DNA of 64,000 nucleotides. Source: Microbispora hainanensis. GTDB lineage: Bacteria; Actinomycetota; Actinomycetes; Streptosporangiales; Streptosporangiaceae. A model generated the notes under the pieces. The model did not search any database. It saw only the letters and a program-made list of their open reading frames with translations, and had not been told where the DNA came from. Numbering within the stretch: the stretch's first letter is position 1; every line of letters begins with the position of its first letter. Made by a program: the position numbers and the translations under genes. The stretch covers positions 1 through 64,000 of the forward strand of contig NZ_CP108086.1 in assembly GCF_036186745.1 (NCBI RefSeq), in the 5' to 3' direction. Of the stretch, positions 50,853-58,488 are shown piece by piece.

Positions 50853-51615
50853 GATAGACGGAGTTGGACGTGGGGTTGTCCAGATCGGTGAACAGCAGCA
50901 CCTCGGTGGCGCCGTCGTCGAGCGCCTTCCTGCTGGCCGCGTGGGCGACGGCGCTGCCGTACCCGCGTCCGCGCAGCTCGGGCGGGGTGTAGACGGGCCC
51001 GATCCGCGACATGCCGGCGATCGGCGCGGAGACACCGGCGATGGAGACGGACCGGCCGTCGTCCTCCCACATGATCAGTTCCTCCCGGTTGACCCGGGCG
51101 GCGACGACCGGAGTGGGGTCGGCCGTGCGCTCGGCATGCGCCTCGTGCTGGAACTCCCGGATGAAACTCACGGCCGTCGGCAGGTCGCCGGGGCCCGCGA
51201 CGCGGGGCTTCCCCGGCGCGGAGGGAGTCCGCAGCGCGCCGAGGCGATAGAGCCGCTCGGCCCGGCGGCGGGTTTCCGGCCGCCACCACGCGGCCGCGAA
51301 CGCCTCGGCGACGGCGATCGGACCACCGACCGCGGGCACGTCGTGGTCCAGCTCGATCAGGTCGCGTGCCAGCAGGGGAAGCGCCGCGAGCGGAACGTCG
51401 CCCAGCGCGAGCGGATAGGGCGGCGTCTGGCAGGCCGCCCCTGCCACGGTGTCGCCGTCCTCCAGCCAGGCCAGCAGGGGATCGACCGTGAACTGACCGC
51501 TGCGGATCCCGCGCAGCACGGTCAGCATGACCGTGCTGCGGACGGGATCGCGCAGCAGCCAGGGCTCCGCCGCCGCGGCGTACTCCTCCACGTCGGCGGT
51601 GATCGTCCACCTCAT
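50800..51615 (-). CDS. GNAT family N-acetyltransferase
   Basis: A 271-residue acetyltransferase. The C-terminal GNAT domain (about 135-271) has the acetyl-CoA loop VYTPPELRGRGYGSAVAHAAS and the end NPTSNSVYQRLGFRPIADYATIHF; the N-terminal half is a degenerate GNAT fold. The substrate is unknown. ATG at 51615 has GAGGTGG 5-11 bases upstream, but that sequence is part of a 14-bp duplication creating a five-codon minicistron that ends ATGA over this start. It follows the HNH gene by 25 bases on the same strand. Confidence 0.87.
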   Translation of the reverse strand: MRWTITADVEEYAAAAEPWLLRDPVRSTVMLTVLRGIRSGQFTVDPLLAWLEDGDTVAGAACQTPPYPLALGDVPLAALPLLARDLIELDHDVPAVGGPIAVAEAFAAAWWRPETRRRAERLYRLGALRTPSAPGKPRVAGPGDLPTAVSFIREFQHEAHAERTADPTPVVAARVNREELIMWEDDGRSVSIAGVSAPIAGMSRIGPVYTPPELRGRGYGSAVAHAASRKALDDGATEVLLFTDLDNPTSNSVYQRLGFRPIADYATIHFA

Positions 51616-51640
51616 GACGTCCACCTCATGACGTCGCCCG

Positions 51641-52150
51641 TCAGGCCGCCGTCTCCGACAGGTAGGGCGCCCACTGCGGATCACCGTCGAGTTGCGCGCC
51701 GATGAGCCGCCAGTGCGCGCCGTGCGGCACCACGGGGGCCACCCGCAGCGCCCAGCCGAGCTCCTCCAGCAGCTTGTCGGCCTTGCGGTGGTTGCACGGC
51801 GTGCACGAGGCGACGCAGTTCTCCCACGTGTGAGGGCCACCCCGGGATCGCGGGATGACGTGATCGATGGTCTCGGCCCGCTGGCCGCAGTAGGCACAGC
51901 GGAAGTTGTCCCGGCGCATCAGCGCGGCCCGGGTGAGCGGGATGCGCGTCCGGTAGGGGATGCGGACATAACGCCGGAGCCGGATCACCGATGGGACGTC
52001 GAGCGTGCGCGTGGCCGAGCGCAGGACCGCGCCCCGGCCGTCGCGGTGGACGACGTCCGCCTTCTCTCTCAGCACCAGAATTACGGCCCGGTGCAGGGAG
52101 AGCGTGGTCAGCGGTTCGTATGTGGCGTTCAGGAGCAGGACTTGGCGCAT
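51641..52150 (-). CDS. HNH endonuclease
   Basis: A 169-residue protein with a Cys-rich HNH nuclease domain (about 80-125): CAYCGQRAETIDHVIPRSRGG, then HTWENCVASCTPCNHRKAD. The two CxxC pairs bind zinc, and DH, N and H form the active site. The N-terminus VLLLNATYEPLTTLSLHRAVILVL is typical of a chromosomal HNH family widespread in actinobacteria, of unclear role. ATG at 52150. Confidence 0.9.
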   Translation of the reverse strand: MRQVLLLNATYEPLTTLSLHRAVILVLREKADVVHRDGRGAVLRSATRTLDVPSVIRLRRYVRIPYRTRIPLTRAALMRRDNFRCAYCGQRAETIDHVIPRSRGGPHTWENCVASCTPCNHRKADKLLEELGWALRVAPVVPHGAHWRLIGAQLDGDPQWAPYLSETAA

Positions 52151-52449
52151 CAGCCGGCCTCCACAGCGGTCTCGGCTGTGCGCCTGGGTTGTGGTCCCGT
52201 CGGTTGGGACCCGGATGCTTCCGTCACAGGGACCTCCGCCGGACGGCCCAGCGGATCGTCACCACGGCACCGCCCTTCACCAAAGTGTGGCCTTGTCGGC
52301 GGCCCCCGCGCCACCCCATAAAGGGTCTGTGAGGTGAACGACTGGGACGCCTGCTGCTTCTATGCCCAGGTGTTCACCCCTTTATTCCCGTCTTGGCCGG
52401 GTACGGACGATGTACCGCCGCAGGCGTCCGGCTGTTTTAAAGTGCCTGC
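52151..52449. other. Intergenic region with a stem-loop
   Basis: No gene is seen. GGTGAAC (52333-52339) pairs with GTTCACC (52372-52378), with an inner TGGG/CCCA pairing, and on the plus strand the stem is followed by CCTTTATTCC. It may be a leader structure or attenuator of the downstream peptidase, or simply part of the divergent promoter region. Confidence 0.4.
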
Positions 52450-54513
52450 ATGAGCCGAGTGCCGTACCCGCCAGCCCGCCGTGACGACATCGTCGACGAT
52501 CTCCACGGAACGCCCGTCCCCGACCCGTACCGGTGGCTGGAGGATCCGGACGATCCGGCGACGAAGGAGTGGCTGGACGCGCAGGAGACCCTCTTCAGGT
52601 CCGCCGAGCTCGAAGGGCGCGACCACTTCCGCGAGCGCATCGCCGAACTCCTGCGTTCCGGGTCGGTGGGCACGCCGTCCTGGCGCGGCGAGCGCCGCTT
52701 CTTCACCCGGCGGGCCCCCGACCAGGAGCACCCGGTCCTGTACGTCGCGGACGGCGGCGGCGAGCGGGTGCTGCTCGACCCCACCGCCCTCGACCCCTCG
52801 GGCCTGACCACGCTCGACTCCTACCAGCCGGACAAGGAAGGCAACCGGCTGGCGTACCAGATCTCGGTCGGCGGTGACGAGGAGTCGCGCCTGTACGTCG
52901 TCGACGTGGCGACCGGAGAGATCATCGAGGGGCCGATCGACCGCTGCCGCTACTCCCCCGTGGCCTGGCTGCCCGGCGGGGAGGCGTTCTACTACGTGCG
53001 CCGGCTGGCGCCCTCGCTGGTCCCGGCCGGCGAGGAGCAGTATCACCGCCGCGTCTACCTGCACCGCGTCGGCACCTCTCCCGACGACGACGTGCTGATC
53101 TTCGGCGAGGGCCTGGAGAAGACCAACTACTACGGGGTCTCGGTCTCCCTCGACGGCAGATGGCTGTCGGTCTCCGCCTCGCGGGGCACCGCCCCGCGCA
53201 ACGACCTGTGGGTGGCCGACCTGGCCGCCTCGTCGCCGGAGGCGCCGGAGCTGGTCACCGTGCAGCAGGACGTCGACGCCCAGACCGGGCTCCACTTCGG
53301 CCGCGACGGGCGGCTCTACGTCTTCACCGATCTCGACGCCCCGCGTGGGCGGGTCTGCGTCACCTCGCCGGAGACGCCCGGCCGTGAGCACTGGCGCGAC
53401 CTGATCCCCGAGGACGCCGAGGCGGTGCTGTCCGACTTCGCGATCCTCGACGGCATGGCCGAGCCGGTCCTGCTCGTCGGCTGGACCCGCCACGCGATCG
53501 GCGAGATCTCCGTCCATGCCCTGGAGAGCGGCGAGCGGATCGGTGAGGTCCCGCTGCCGGGGCTCGGCTCCATCGGAGGGATCTTCGAGCGCCCGGAGGG
53601 CGGGCACGAGGCCTGGTTCAGCTACACCGACGGCATCACCCCGACCGCCGTGTACCACTACGACGCGCTGACCGGCGAGACCTCCCTCTGGGAGGCGCCG
53701 CCTGGCGCGGTGGAGGTGCCCGAGGCGACCACCGAGCAGGTGGTCTACCGGTCGAAGGACGGCACCGAGGTGCGCATGCTGGTCACCTCGCGCCCCGGCT
53801 CCGGGCCCCGTCCCACGATCCTGTACGGCTACGGCGGCTTCGGCGTCCCGCTGACCCCCGGGTTCTCCGCCACGACGCTGGCGTGGGTCGAGGCGGGCGG
53901 CGTCTACGCGGTCGCCCAGCTTCGCGGCGGCGGCGAGGAGGGCGAGCAGTGGCACCGTGACGGCATGCTCGGCAACAAGCAGAACGTCTTCGACGACCTG
54001 CACGCGGCGGCCGAGCACCTCATCGCCACCGGCGTCACCACCCGGGACCAGCTCGCCATCTCGGGCGGGTCCAACGGCGGGCTGCTCGTCGGCGCGGCGC
54101 TCACCCAGCGCCCCGACCTGTACGCGGCGGTCGTGTGCTCGGCGCCGCTGCTCGACATGATCAGGTATGAGAAGTTCGGTCTCGGGGCGACCTGGAACGT
54201 CGAGTACGGCTCGGCCGACGTGCCGGAGGAGTTCGCCTGGCTGTGGAGCTACTCGCCGTACCACCACGTGCGTGAGGGGGTGTCCTACCCGGCCACGCTG
54301 TTCACCGTGTTCGCGTCCGACACCCGTGTCCATCCCCTGCACGCGTGGAAGATGGCGGCGGCCCTGCAGCACGCGCAGGCGGGCGACCGGCCGATCCTGC
54401 TGCGCAACGAGACCGAGGTGGGGCACGGCGCCCGGGCCGTGAGCCGGTCGGTCGAGCTCTCGGCCGACCAGCTCGCGTTCCTGGCCCGGCACACCGGCCT
54501 GAAGGTCGGCTGA
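52450..54513 (+). CDS. Prolyl oligopeptidase (S9A family)
   Basis: A 687-residue cytosolic serine peptidase: N-terminal beta-propeller (PYRWLEDPDDPATKEWLDAQE start, about residues 60-400) and C-terminal alpha/beta hydrolase. The triad is Ser in ISGGSNGGLLVG (near 540), Asp in FASDTRVHPLHAWKM and His in ETEVGHGA. It cleaves short proline-containing peptides. No signal peptide is present. ATG at 52450. Confidence 0.94.
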   Translation: MSRVPYPPARRDDIVDDLHGTPVPDPYRWLEDPDDPATKEWLDAQETLFRSAELEGRDHFRERIAELLRSGSVGTPSWRGERRFFTRRAPDQEHPVLYVADGGGERVLLDPTALDPSGLTTLDSYQPDKEGNRLAYQISVGGDEESRLYVVDVATGEIIEGPIDRCRYSPVAWLPGGEAFYYVRRLAPSLVPAGEEQYHRRVYLHRVGTSPDDDVLIFGEGLEKTNYYGVSVSLDGRWLSVSASRGTAPRNDLWVADLAASSPEAPELVTVQQDVDAQTGLHFGRDGRLYVFTDLDAPRGRVCVTSPETPGREHWRDLIPEDAEAVLSDFAILDGMAEPVLLVGWTRHAIGEISVHALESGERIGEVPLPGLGSIGGIFERPEGGHEAWFSYTDGITPTAVYHYDALTGETSLWEAPPGAVEVPEATTEQVVYRSKDGTEVRMLVTSRPGSGPRPTILYGYGGFGVPLTPGFSATTLAWVEAGGVYAVAQLRGGGEEGEQWHRDGMLGNKQNVFDDLHAAAEHLIATGVTTRDQLAISGGSNGGLLVGAALTQRPDLYAAVVCSAPLLDMIRYEKFGLGATWNVEYGSADVPEEFAWLWSYSPYHHVREGVSYPATLFTVFASDTRVHPLHAWKMAAALQHAQAGDRPILLRNETEVGHGARAVSRSVELSADQLAFLARHTGLKVG

Positions 54514-54523
54514 GGCGCGGAGG

Positions 54524-55372
54524 TCAGCGCGGGAAGATGACGGTCTTGTGGCCGTCCAGCAGCACGCGGTGCTCCGCGTGCCAGCGGACGGCCCGGGCCA
54601 GCGCCTGGCATTCGAGGTCACGGCCGATCGCGGCGAGGTCCTCGGGCGAGTGGGTGTGGTTCACCCGCGCGACCTCCTGCTCGATGATCGGCCCCTCGTC
54701 GAGGTCGGGCGTCACGTAGTGCGCCGTGGCGCCGATCAGCTTCACGCCCCGCGAGTACGCCTGGTGGTACGGCTTGGCGCCCTTGAACGACGGCAGGAAC
54801 GAGTGGTGGATGTTGATCATCCGCCCGGCGAGCTTGGCGCACATCTCCTGCGAGAGCACCTGCATGTAGCGGGCGAGCACGACCAGATCGGCCTGATAGT
54901 GGTCGACCAGCGTGAGGATCTCCGCCTCCTGCCGCGGCTTGGTGTCCGGGGTGACCGGCAGGTGGTGGTAGTCCACGCCGTACGACTGGGTGAGCGGGCG
55001 CAGGTCGGGATGGTTGGACGCGACGCCCACGATCTCGATCGGCAGCAGGCCCGAGCGCACCCGATAGAGGAGGTCGTTGAGGCAGTGGTCGAATCTGCTG
55101 ACGAGCACCAGCGCCCGCGTCCGCACCGCGAGGTCGAAGAGCTGGAACTCCATGGCGAACTCCGACGCGAGCGCGGCGAACGCGGCCTGCAGCTCGTCGA
55201 CGGCGTGCCCGCTGGAGAACTGCACGCGCATGAAGAACCGCTCCTCGACGGGGTCGCCGAACTGCTGGCTCTCGATGATGTTGCAGCCCTTCCCGGCCAG
55301 CAGCCCGGAGACGGCCGCGACCACTCCCGGCCGGTCCGGGCAGGACAGGGTCAGCACATATTCAGCGCTCAT
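54524..55372 (-). CDS. purU: Formyltetrahydrofolate deformylase
   Basis: Hydrolyses 10-formyl-tetrahydrofolate to tetrahydrofolate and formate, balancing the one-carbon pool. The protein is 282 residues: an N-terminal ACT domain (CPDRPGVVAAVSGLLAGKGCNI) and a formyltransferase-like domain with NIHHSFLPSFKGAKPYHQAY and the catalytic Asp in TPDLDEGPIIEQ. ATG at 55372. It is convergent with the prolyl oligopeptidase gene. Confidence 0.95.
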   Translation of the reverse strand: MSAEYVLTLSCPDRPGVVAAVSGLLAGKGCNIIESQQFGDPVEERFFMRVQFSSGHAVDELQAAFAALASEFAMEFQLFDLAVRTRALVLVSRFDHCLNDLLYRVRSGLLPIEIVGVASNHPDLRPLTQSYGVDYHHLPVTPDTKPRQEAEILTLVDHYQADLVVLARYMQVLSQEMCAKLAGRMINIHHSFLPSFKGAKPYHQAYSRGVKLIGATAHYVTPDLDEGPIIEQEVARVNHTHSPEDLAAIGRDLECQALARAVRWHAEHRVLLDGHKTVIFPR

Positions 55373-55532
55373 GCTCAGATCCTCGAGGGGTGACGGTGTC
55401 GGCTACAAGGGTAGGGCCACCCGGTCGCCGAACGCGGGCCTGGCGGCGAGCGCAACCCGGGACACGCGGGCTGCGCCGGCGGAGCAGGCGAGGACGCCGG
55501 GAGCGGACCCCGTAGCGGCGGGCCGGATCGGT

Positions 55533-55617
55533 GAAGGCCGGGCCGGGCAGGTTGACCGGTGGAGGCCGGGCGGGCAGGCAGGCCGGTGGAAGCGGGGCCG
55601 AGCAGGGTAGACCGGTG
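55533..55617. repeat. Degenerate 27-29 bp tandem repeat
   Basis: Three units ending in CCGGTG (55533-55561, 55562-55588, 55589-55617) share GRRGCCGGGC.GGGCAGG. They occupy the gene-free 330 bases between purU and the TPR gene. No other feature is seen there. Confidence 0.65.
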
Positions 55618-55703
55618 GAGGCCAAGCTGGGTCTGTGGCTGCGGGGACGGCGGACGACCGGGGGTGGCCGTCCGCCGTGAGCGCTCCCCCGCCGTGAGGG
55701 GAC

Positions 55704-57749
55704 CTAGCCCGCCTTCTCGTGCCGCTCCAGCGCCGCCCGTACGTCGGGGTCGTCCGGGGCCAGGGCCAGCGCCCGGCGCAGGTCGAGCATCGCCTCCCGG
55801 CCCCGCCCGAGCGCGTCGAGCGCGGTGGCCCGGTTGAAGTACAGCGCCGCGTCCTCGCCCAGCTCGATCGCCCGGGTGAGGTCGTCTACGGCGCCCCGCG
55901 CGTCGCCGGTCTCGAACCGCAGGGTCGCGCGGTTCGCCCAGGCCGAGGCCAGGCGGGCGTCGGCGGCCAGCGCCGCGTCGAAGGCCAGGGCGGCCTCCGC
56001 GTAGCGGCCCGCCTCGGTCTCCAGCTGCCCCAGCACGCCGTGCAGGTGCGCGTTGCCGGGGTCGAGGGCGAGCCCCGCCTCGACGTCGCGCCTTGCGGCC
56101 TCGTGCTCGCCGAGCATCTCCAGCACGCCGGCCCGGTTGACGTACGCGTCGAGGTAACCGGGGTCGAGCTCGATCACGTGGTCGAGATCGGCCCGGGCGC
56201 CGTACAGGTCCCCGGCGGCCAGGCGCAGCTCCGCCCGGTTGTAGTACGCCTCGGGCAGCGGCGGGCTCACCCGCATCGCCGTCTCGTAATCGGCCAGCGC
56301 CTCCTCCGTACGTCCTATCTCGAACAGCAGGTTGCCCCGGTCGAGATAGTTGTCGGGGAAGCCCGGGTCGATCGCGACGGCGCGGTCGAAGTCGGCCAGC
56401 GCCTCCTCCGTGCGGCCGAGGCGTGCGAGAAGCTGCGCGCGGTTGCCGAACAGCACCATCCGGTGCACGGGGTGGGCGTCCGGTGGAAGATCGCGCTCGG
56501 CCAGGTCGATGGCCGACTGCACCAGGCCGAGTGCTTCGTCGGTCCGCCCTTCCCGCAGCTCGATCAGCGCGCGGCCGTTCTGGTCGAACCCGAGCTTGAA
56601 TGCTCGGGTCCGCCGGTCGGGCAGCAGCGTGGAGATCGCTATCGCCTCGTTGATCCAGGCCCTGGCCCTGACCAGGTCGCGCCGCGCCGGATCGCGGTCG
56701 CGCGCGTCGAGCATCGCCGTGCCGTATGCGGCGGCGGCATGCACGGCCGGATCGACGCTGACCCTGCGCGCCTGGTCGTACAGCTCCTGCGCGTGCGCCC
56801 GACGGCCCAGCCCCGCCAGGGCCGTCGCGGTGCGGTGGGTGAAGCGCCACCACAGGTCGGACCCCGGCTCCACCAGCCGCAGGCCGCGCGAGCCCAGCTC
56901 CACGACCGCGTGCAGGAACCCCTCGGTGACGCAGTGGTCCACCGCGGCCCACAGTGCCCGCGCCGCCGCGTCGACGTCGCCGCCGTGCTCCAGGTGGTAC
57001 GGCACCGCGCCCAGGGCGTGCTCCGCCGCCGCGGGGTCGGCCATCAGCTCGGCGGCGCGCCGGTCGTGCCGGAGCGCCCGTTCCTCCGGCGGCAGTGACA
57101 GGTAGGCGCGGTAGGCCCGGGGGTCGTCGGAGGTGCCGTCAGAGGTGACGTAGTCGTCGGGCGGGCCGCCTTGGGCCCGCGCCTCCACCACGCGCGCCCC
57201 CTCCCACGTGTCCTCCCACGTGTCCTCCCACGCGTCGTTCCACGGGGGTTCCGGGGAGCCGAGGGCCAGCGTCAGATCCGGCACCCGACGCACCAGGACG
57301 CGCAGCAGCTCGCGGTCGGCCGGGTCCGCCTCGTGCAGGTTGTCCACCAGCAGCGTCCGCGGCCCTTCGAGGCAGTCGCGGACGAACTCGGCGATGCCGT
57401 TGGCGATCCGGAGCGTACGGCGCGGCGCGGGCACGAGGATCCGCTCGTCCTCGGTCAGACGGGCCTCGATGGTCTGCCGTCGCGCCGGCACCAGAGGGCG
57501 CAGGCTCGGGGCGACGGCGCGGATCTCGATGTCGTGTTCCGCCACCAGGCCCGGGGAACGCTCCAATGCGACCGGGACGAGGGCGCGCAGGATCGCGCCA
57601 CCGATCGTGTACGGACCGCGTAGCCGCCGGTGCCCGTTGACGACGGGCGCGACGGAAGGCGGCGCCTCCATGACGAGCGCGCGGAGGGCTGCCACGCGGT
57701 CCCGGGAGAGGTCTCCCCGGACCCAGATGTGGCTCGGGTGGACCCTCAC
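55704..57749 (-). CDS. TPR protein with degenerate ATPase-like N-terminus
   Basis: A 681-residue soluble protein. Residues about 1-175 resemble the AAA part of large LuxR/MalT regulators: a Walker B-like RTLLVDNLHEADPADRELL is visible, but no Walker A, so ATP binding is doubtful. The rest consists of TPR units (for example RTEEALADFDRAVAIDPGFPDNYLDRGN repeated with variation from about 430 on). It is a likely protein- or peptide-binding scaffold. The start GTG (57747-57749) overlaps the stop of a 25-codon gene as GTGA, which points to translational coupling. Confidence 0.82.
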   Translation of the reverse strand: MRVHPSHIWVRGDLSRDRVAALRALVMEAPPSVAPVVNGHRRLRGPYTIGGAILRALVPVALERSPGLVAEHDIEIRAVAPSLRPLVPARRQTIEARLTEDERILVPAPRRTLRIANGIAEFVRDCLEGPRTLLVDNLHEADPADRELLRVLVRRVPDLTLALGSPEPPWNDAWEDTWEDTWEGARVVEARAQGGPPDDYVTSDGTSDDPRAYRAYLSLPPEERALRHDRRAAELMADPAAAEHALGAVPYHLEHGGDVDAAARALWAAVDHCVTEGFLHAVVELGSRGLRLVEPGSDLWWRFTHRTATALAGLGRRAHAQELYDQARRVSVDPAVHAAAAYGTAMLDARDRDPARRDLVRARAWINEAIAISTLLPDRRTRAFKLGFDQNGRALIELREGRTDEALGLVQSAIDLAERDLPPDAHPVHRMVLFGNRAQLLARLGRTEEALADFDRAVAIDPGFPDNYLDRGNLLFEIGRTEEALADYETAMRVSPPLPEAYYNRAELRLAAGDLYGARADLDHVIELDPGYLDAYVNRAGVLEMLGEHEAARRDVEAGLALDPGNAHLHGVLGQLETEAGRYAEAALAFDAALAADARLASAWANRATLRFETGDARGAVDDLTRAIELGEDAALYFNRATALDALGRGREAMLDLRRALALAPDDPDVRAALERHEKAG

Positions 57750-57823
57750 CCCTTGTGGATCACGCTTGAGGTGCCGCTGAGCTTGGTCGTCCCCGGCTTA
57801 CGGATAATGATCTTCTTCATCAT
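57746..57823 (-). CDS. Micropeptide gene coupled to the TPR gene
   Basis: A 25-residue peptide beginning MMKKIIIRKPG and ending TSSVIHKG: basic, Ser/Thr-rich, without Cys and without a classic signal peptide. ATG at 57823 (or 57820) follows AAAGAGG. Its TGA overlaps the TPR gene GTG (GTGA), and a promoter-like TTGGCG-17-AATACT lies 33 bases upstream. Overlap, ribosome-binding site and promoter together favour a real gene. It could be a signal peptide, a RiPP-like precursor or a coupling leader. No modification enzyme is nearby. Confidence 0.6.
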   Translation of the reverse strand: MMKKIIIRKPGTTKLSGTSSVIHKG

Positions 57824-57855
57824 GCCTCTTTCCCCACTCTTGCGGACAAGGCACA

Positions 57856-57884
57856 AGTATTCGCACAGATCAGCTATCCGCCAA
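57856..57884 (-). promoter_or_regulatory. Promoter candidate for the micropeptide-TPR unit
   Basis: On the minus strand TTGGCG (57879-57884) and AATACT (57856-57861) are 17 bases apart, within an AT-rich gap of 77 bases between the acetyltransferase stop and the micropeptide start. Confidence 0.45.
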
Positions 57885-57900
57885 GGGATGGAAGCATTAT

Positions 57901-58467
57901 CTATCGGGAGAAAAGTGGCGAGACAACGGCATTTAGCTGCTTCTCGATATAAATCACCACGTTGTCGCCACGTACCTCGCGTCGCAGCTCCCGCCACCCG
58001 GATTTGCGGTAGAGCTCCAGCGCGGCCACCTGACGCATGGTGGTGTCGCCGCGCAAGGTGCTGTAGCCGAGCCGGCGCGCCCGATCCTCAAGCTCCTGAG
58101 TGATCCGTGCGCCGTAGCCGCGCCGCTGGTGATCGGGGTGGACCCGGAGCCGGCACATCTCGGCCGTGTCGGCGTCGATGCGCCGCAGGCCTCCCATCGC
58201 GACGAGCCCCGCACCGGGCACCTCCCCCACCAGGAAGTCGCCCCCGGCCCTCAAGTAGACCTCGGTGATCCGGGGGAAGTCGTCGTCGTAGTAGACGCCG
58301 TCACCCGGCACGACACCCACCTGGGCCAGGCCCATCTGATGGAGGGACCACACCGCGTCGAGGTCGGACCAGCGGTATCGCCGGATCCTCAGCGGCGCGG
58401 GCCCGTTCTCCCCGCCCCTCACGGGATCTCCCGGCTCGAGATCTCCCGCCAGCGCGTCTCCTGCCAC
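57901..58467 (-). CDS. GNAT family N-acetyltransferase
   Basis: A 188-residue single-domain acetyltransferase. After a 25-residue variable start come IRRYRWSDLDAVWSLHQMGLAQVG, the acetyl-CoA loop LRVHPDHQRRGYGARITQELEDRA and the end ALELYRKSGWREL. The substrate is unknown. GTG at 58467 has AGGAGG upstream. It lies 21 bases after the HTH-TPR regulator stop and 77 bases before the micropeptide on the same strand. Confidence 0.87.
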   Translation of the reverse strand: MAGDALAGDLEPGDPVRGGENGPAPLRIRRYRWSDLDAVWSLHQMGLAQVGVVPGDGVYYDDDFPRITEVYLRAGGDFLVGEVPGAGLVAMGGLRRIDADTAEMCRLRVHPDHQRRGYGARITQELEDRARRLGYSTLRGDTTMRQVAALELYRKSGWRELRREVRGDNVVIYIEKQLNAVVSPLFSR

Positions 58468-58488
58468 ACGTCCTCCTCGGTACCCACG

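Noticed and set aside
52333-52378. Riboswitch upstream of the prolyl oligopeptidase
   Set aside because: Only a simple stem-loop is seen; no conserved core of a known class could be recognised.
57746-57823. Lanthipeptide or lasso-peptide cluster
   Set aside because: The micropeptide has no Cys, and no cyclase, protease or transporter lies nearby, so a standard RiPP cluster is not supported.
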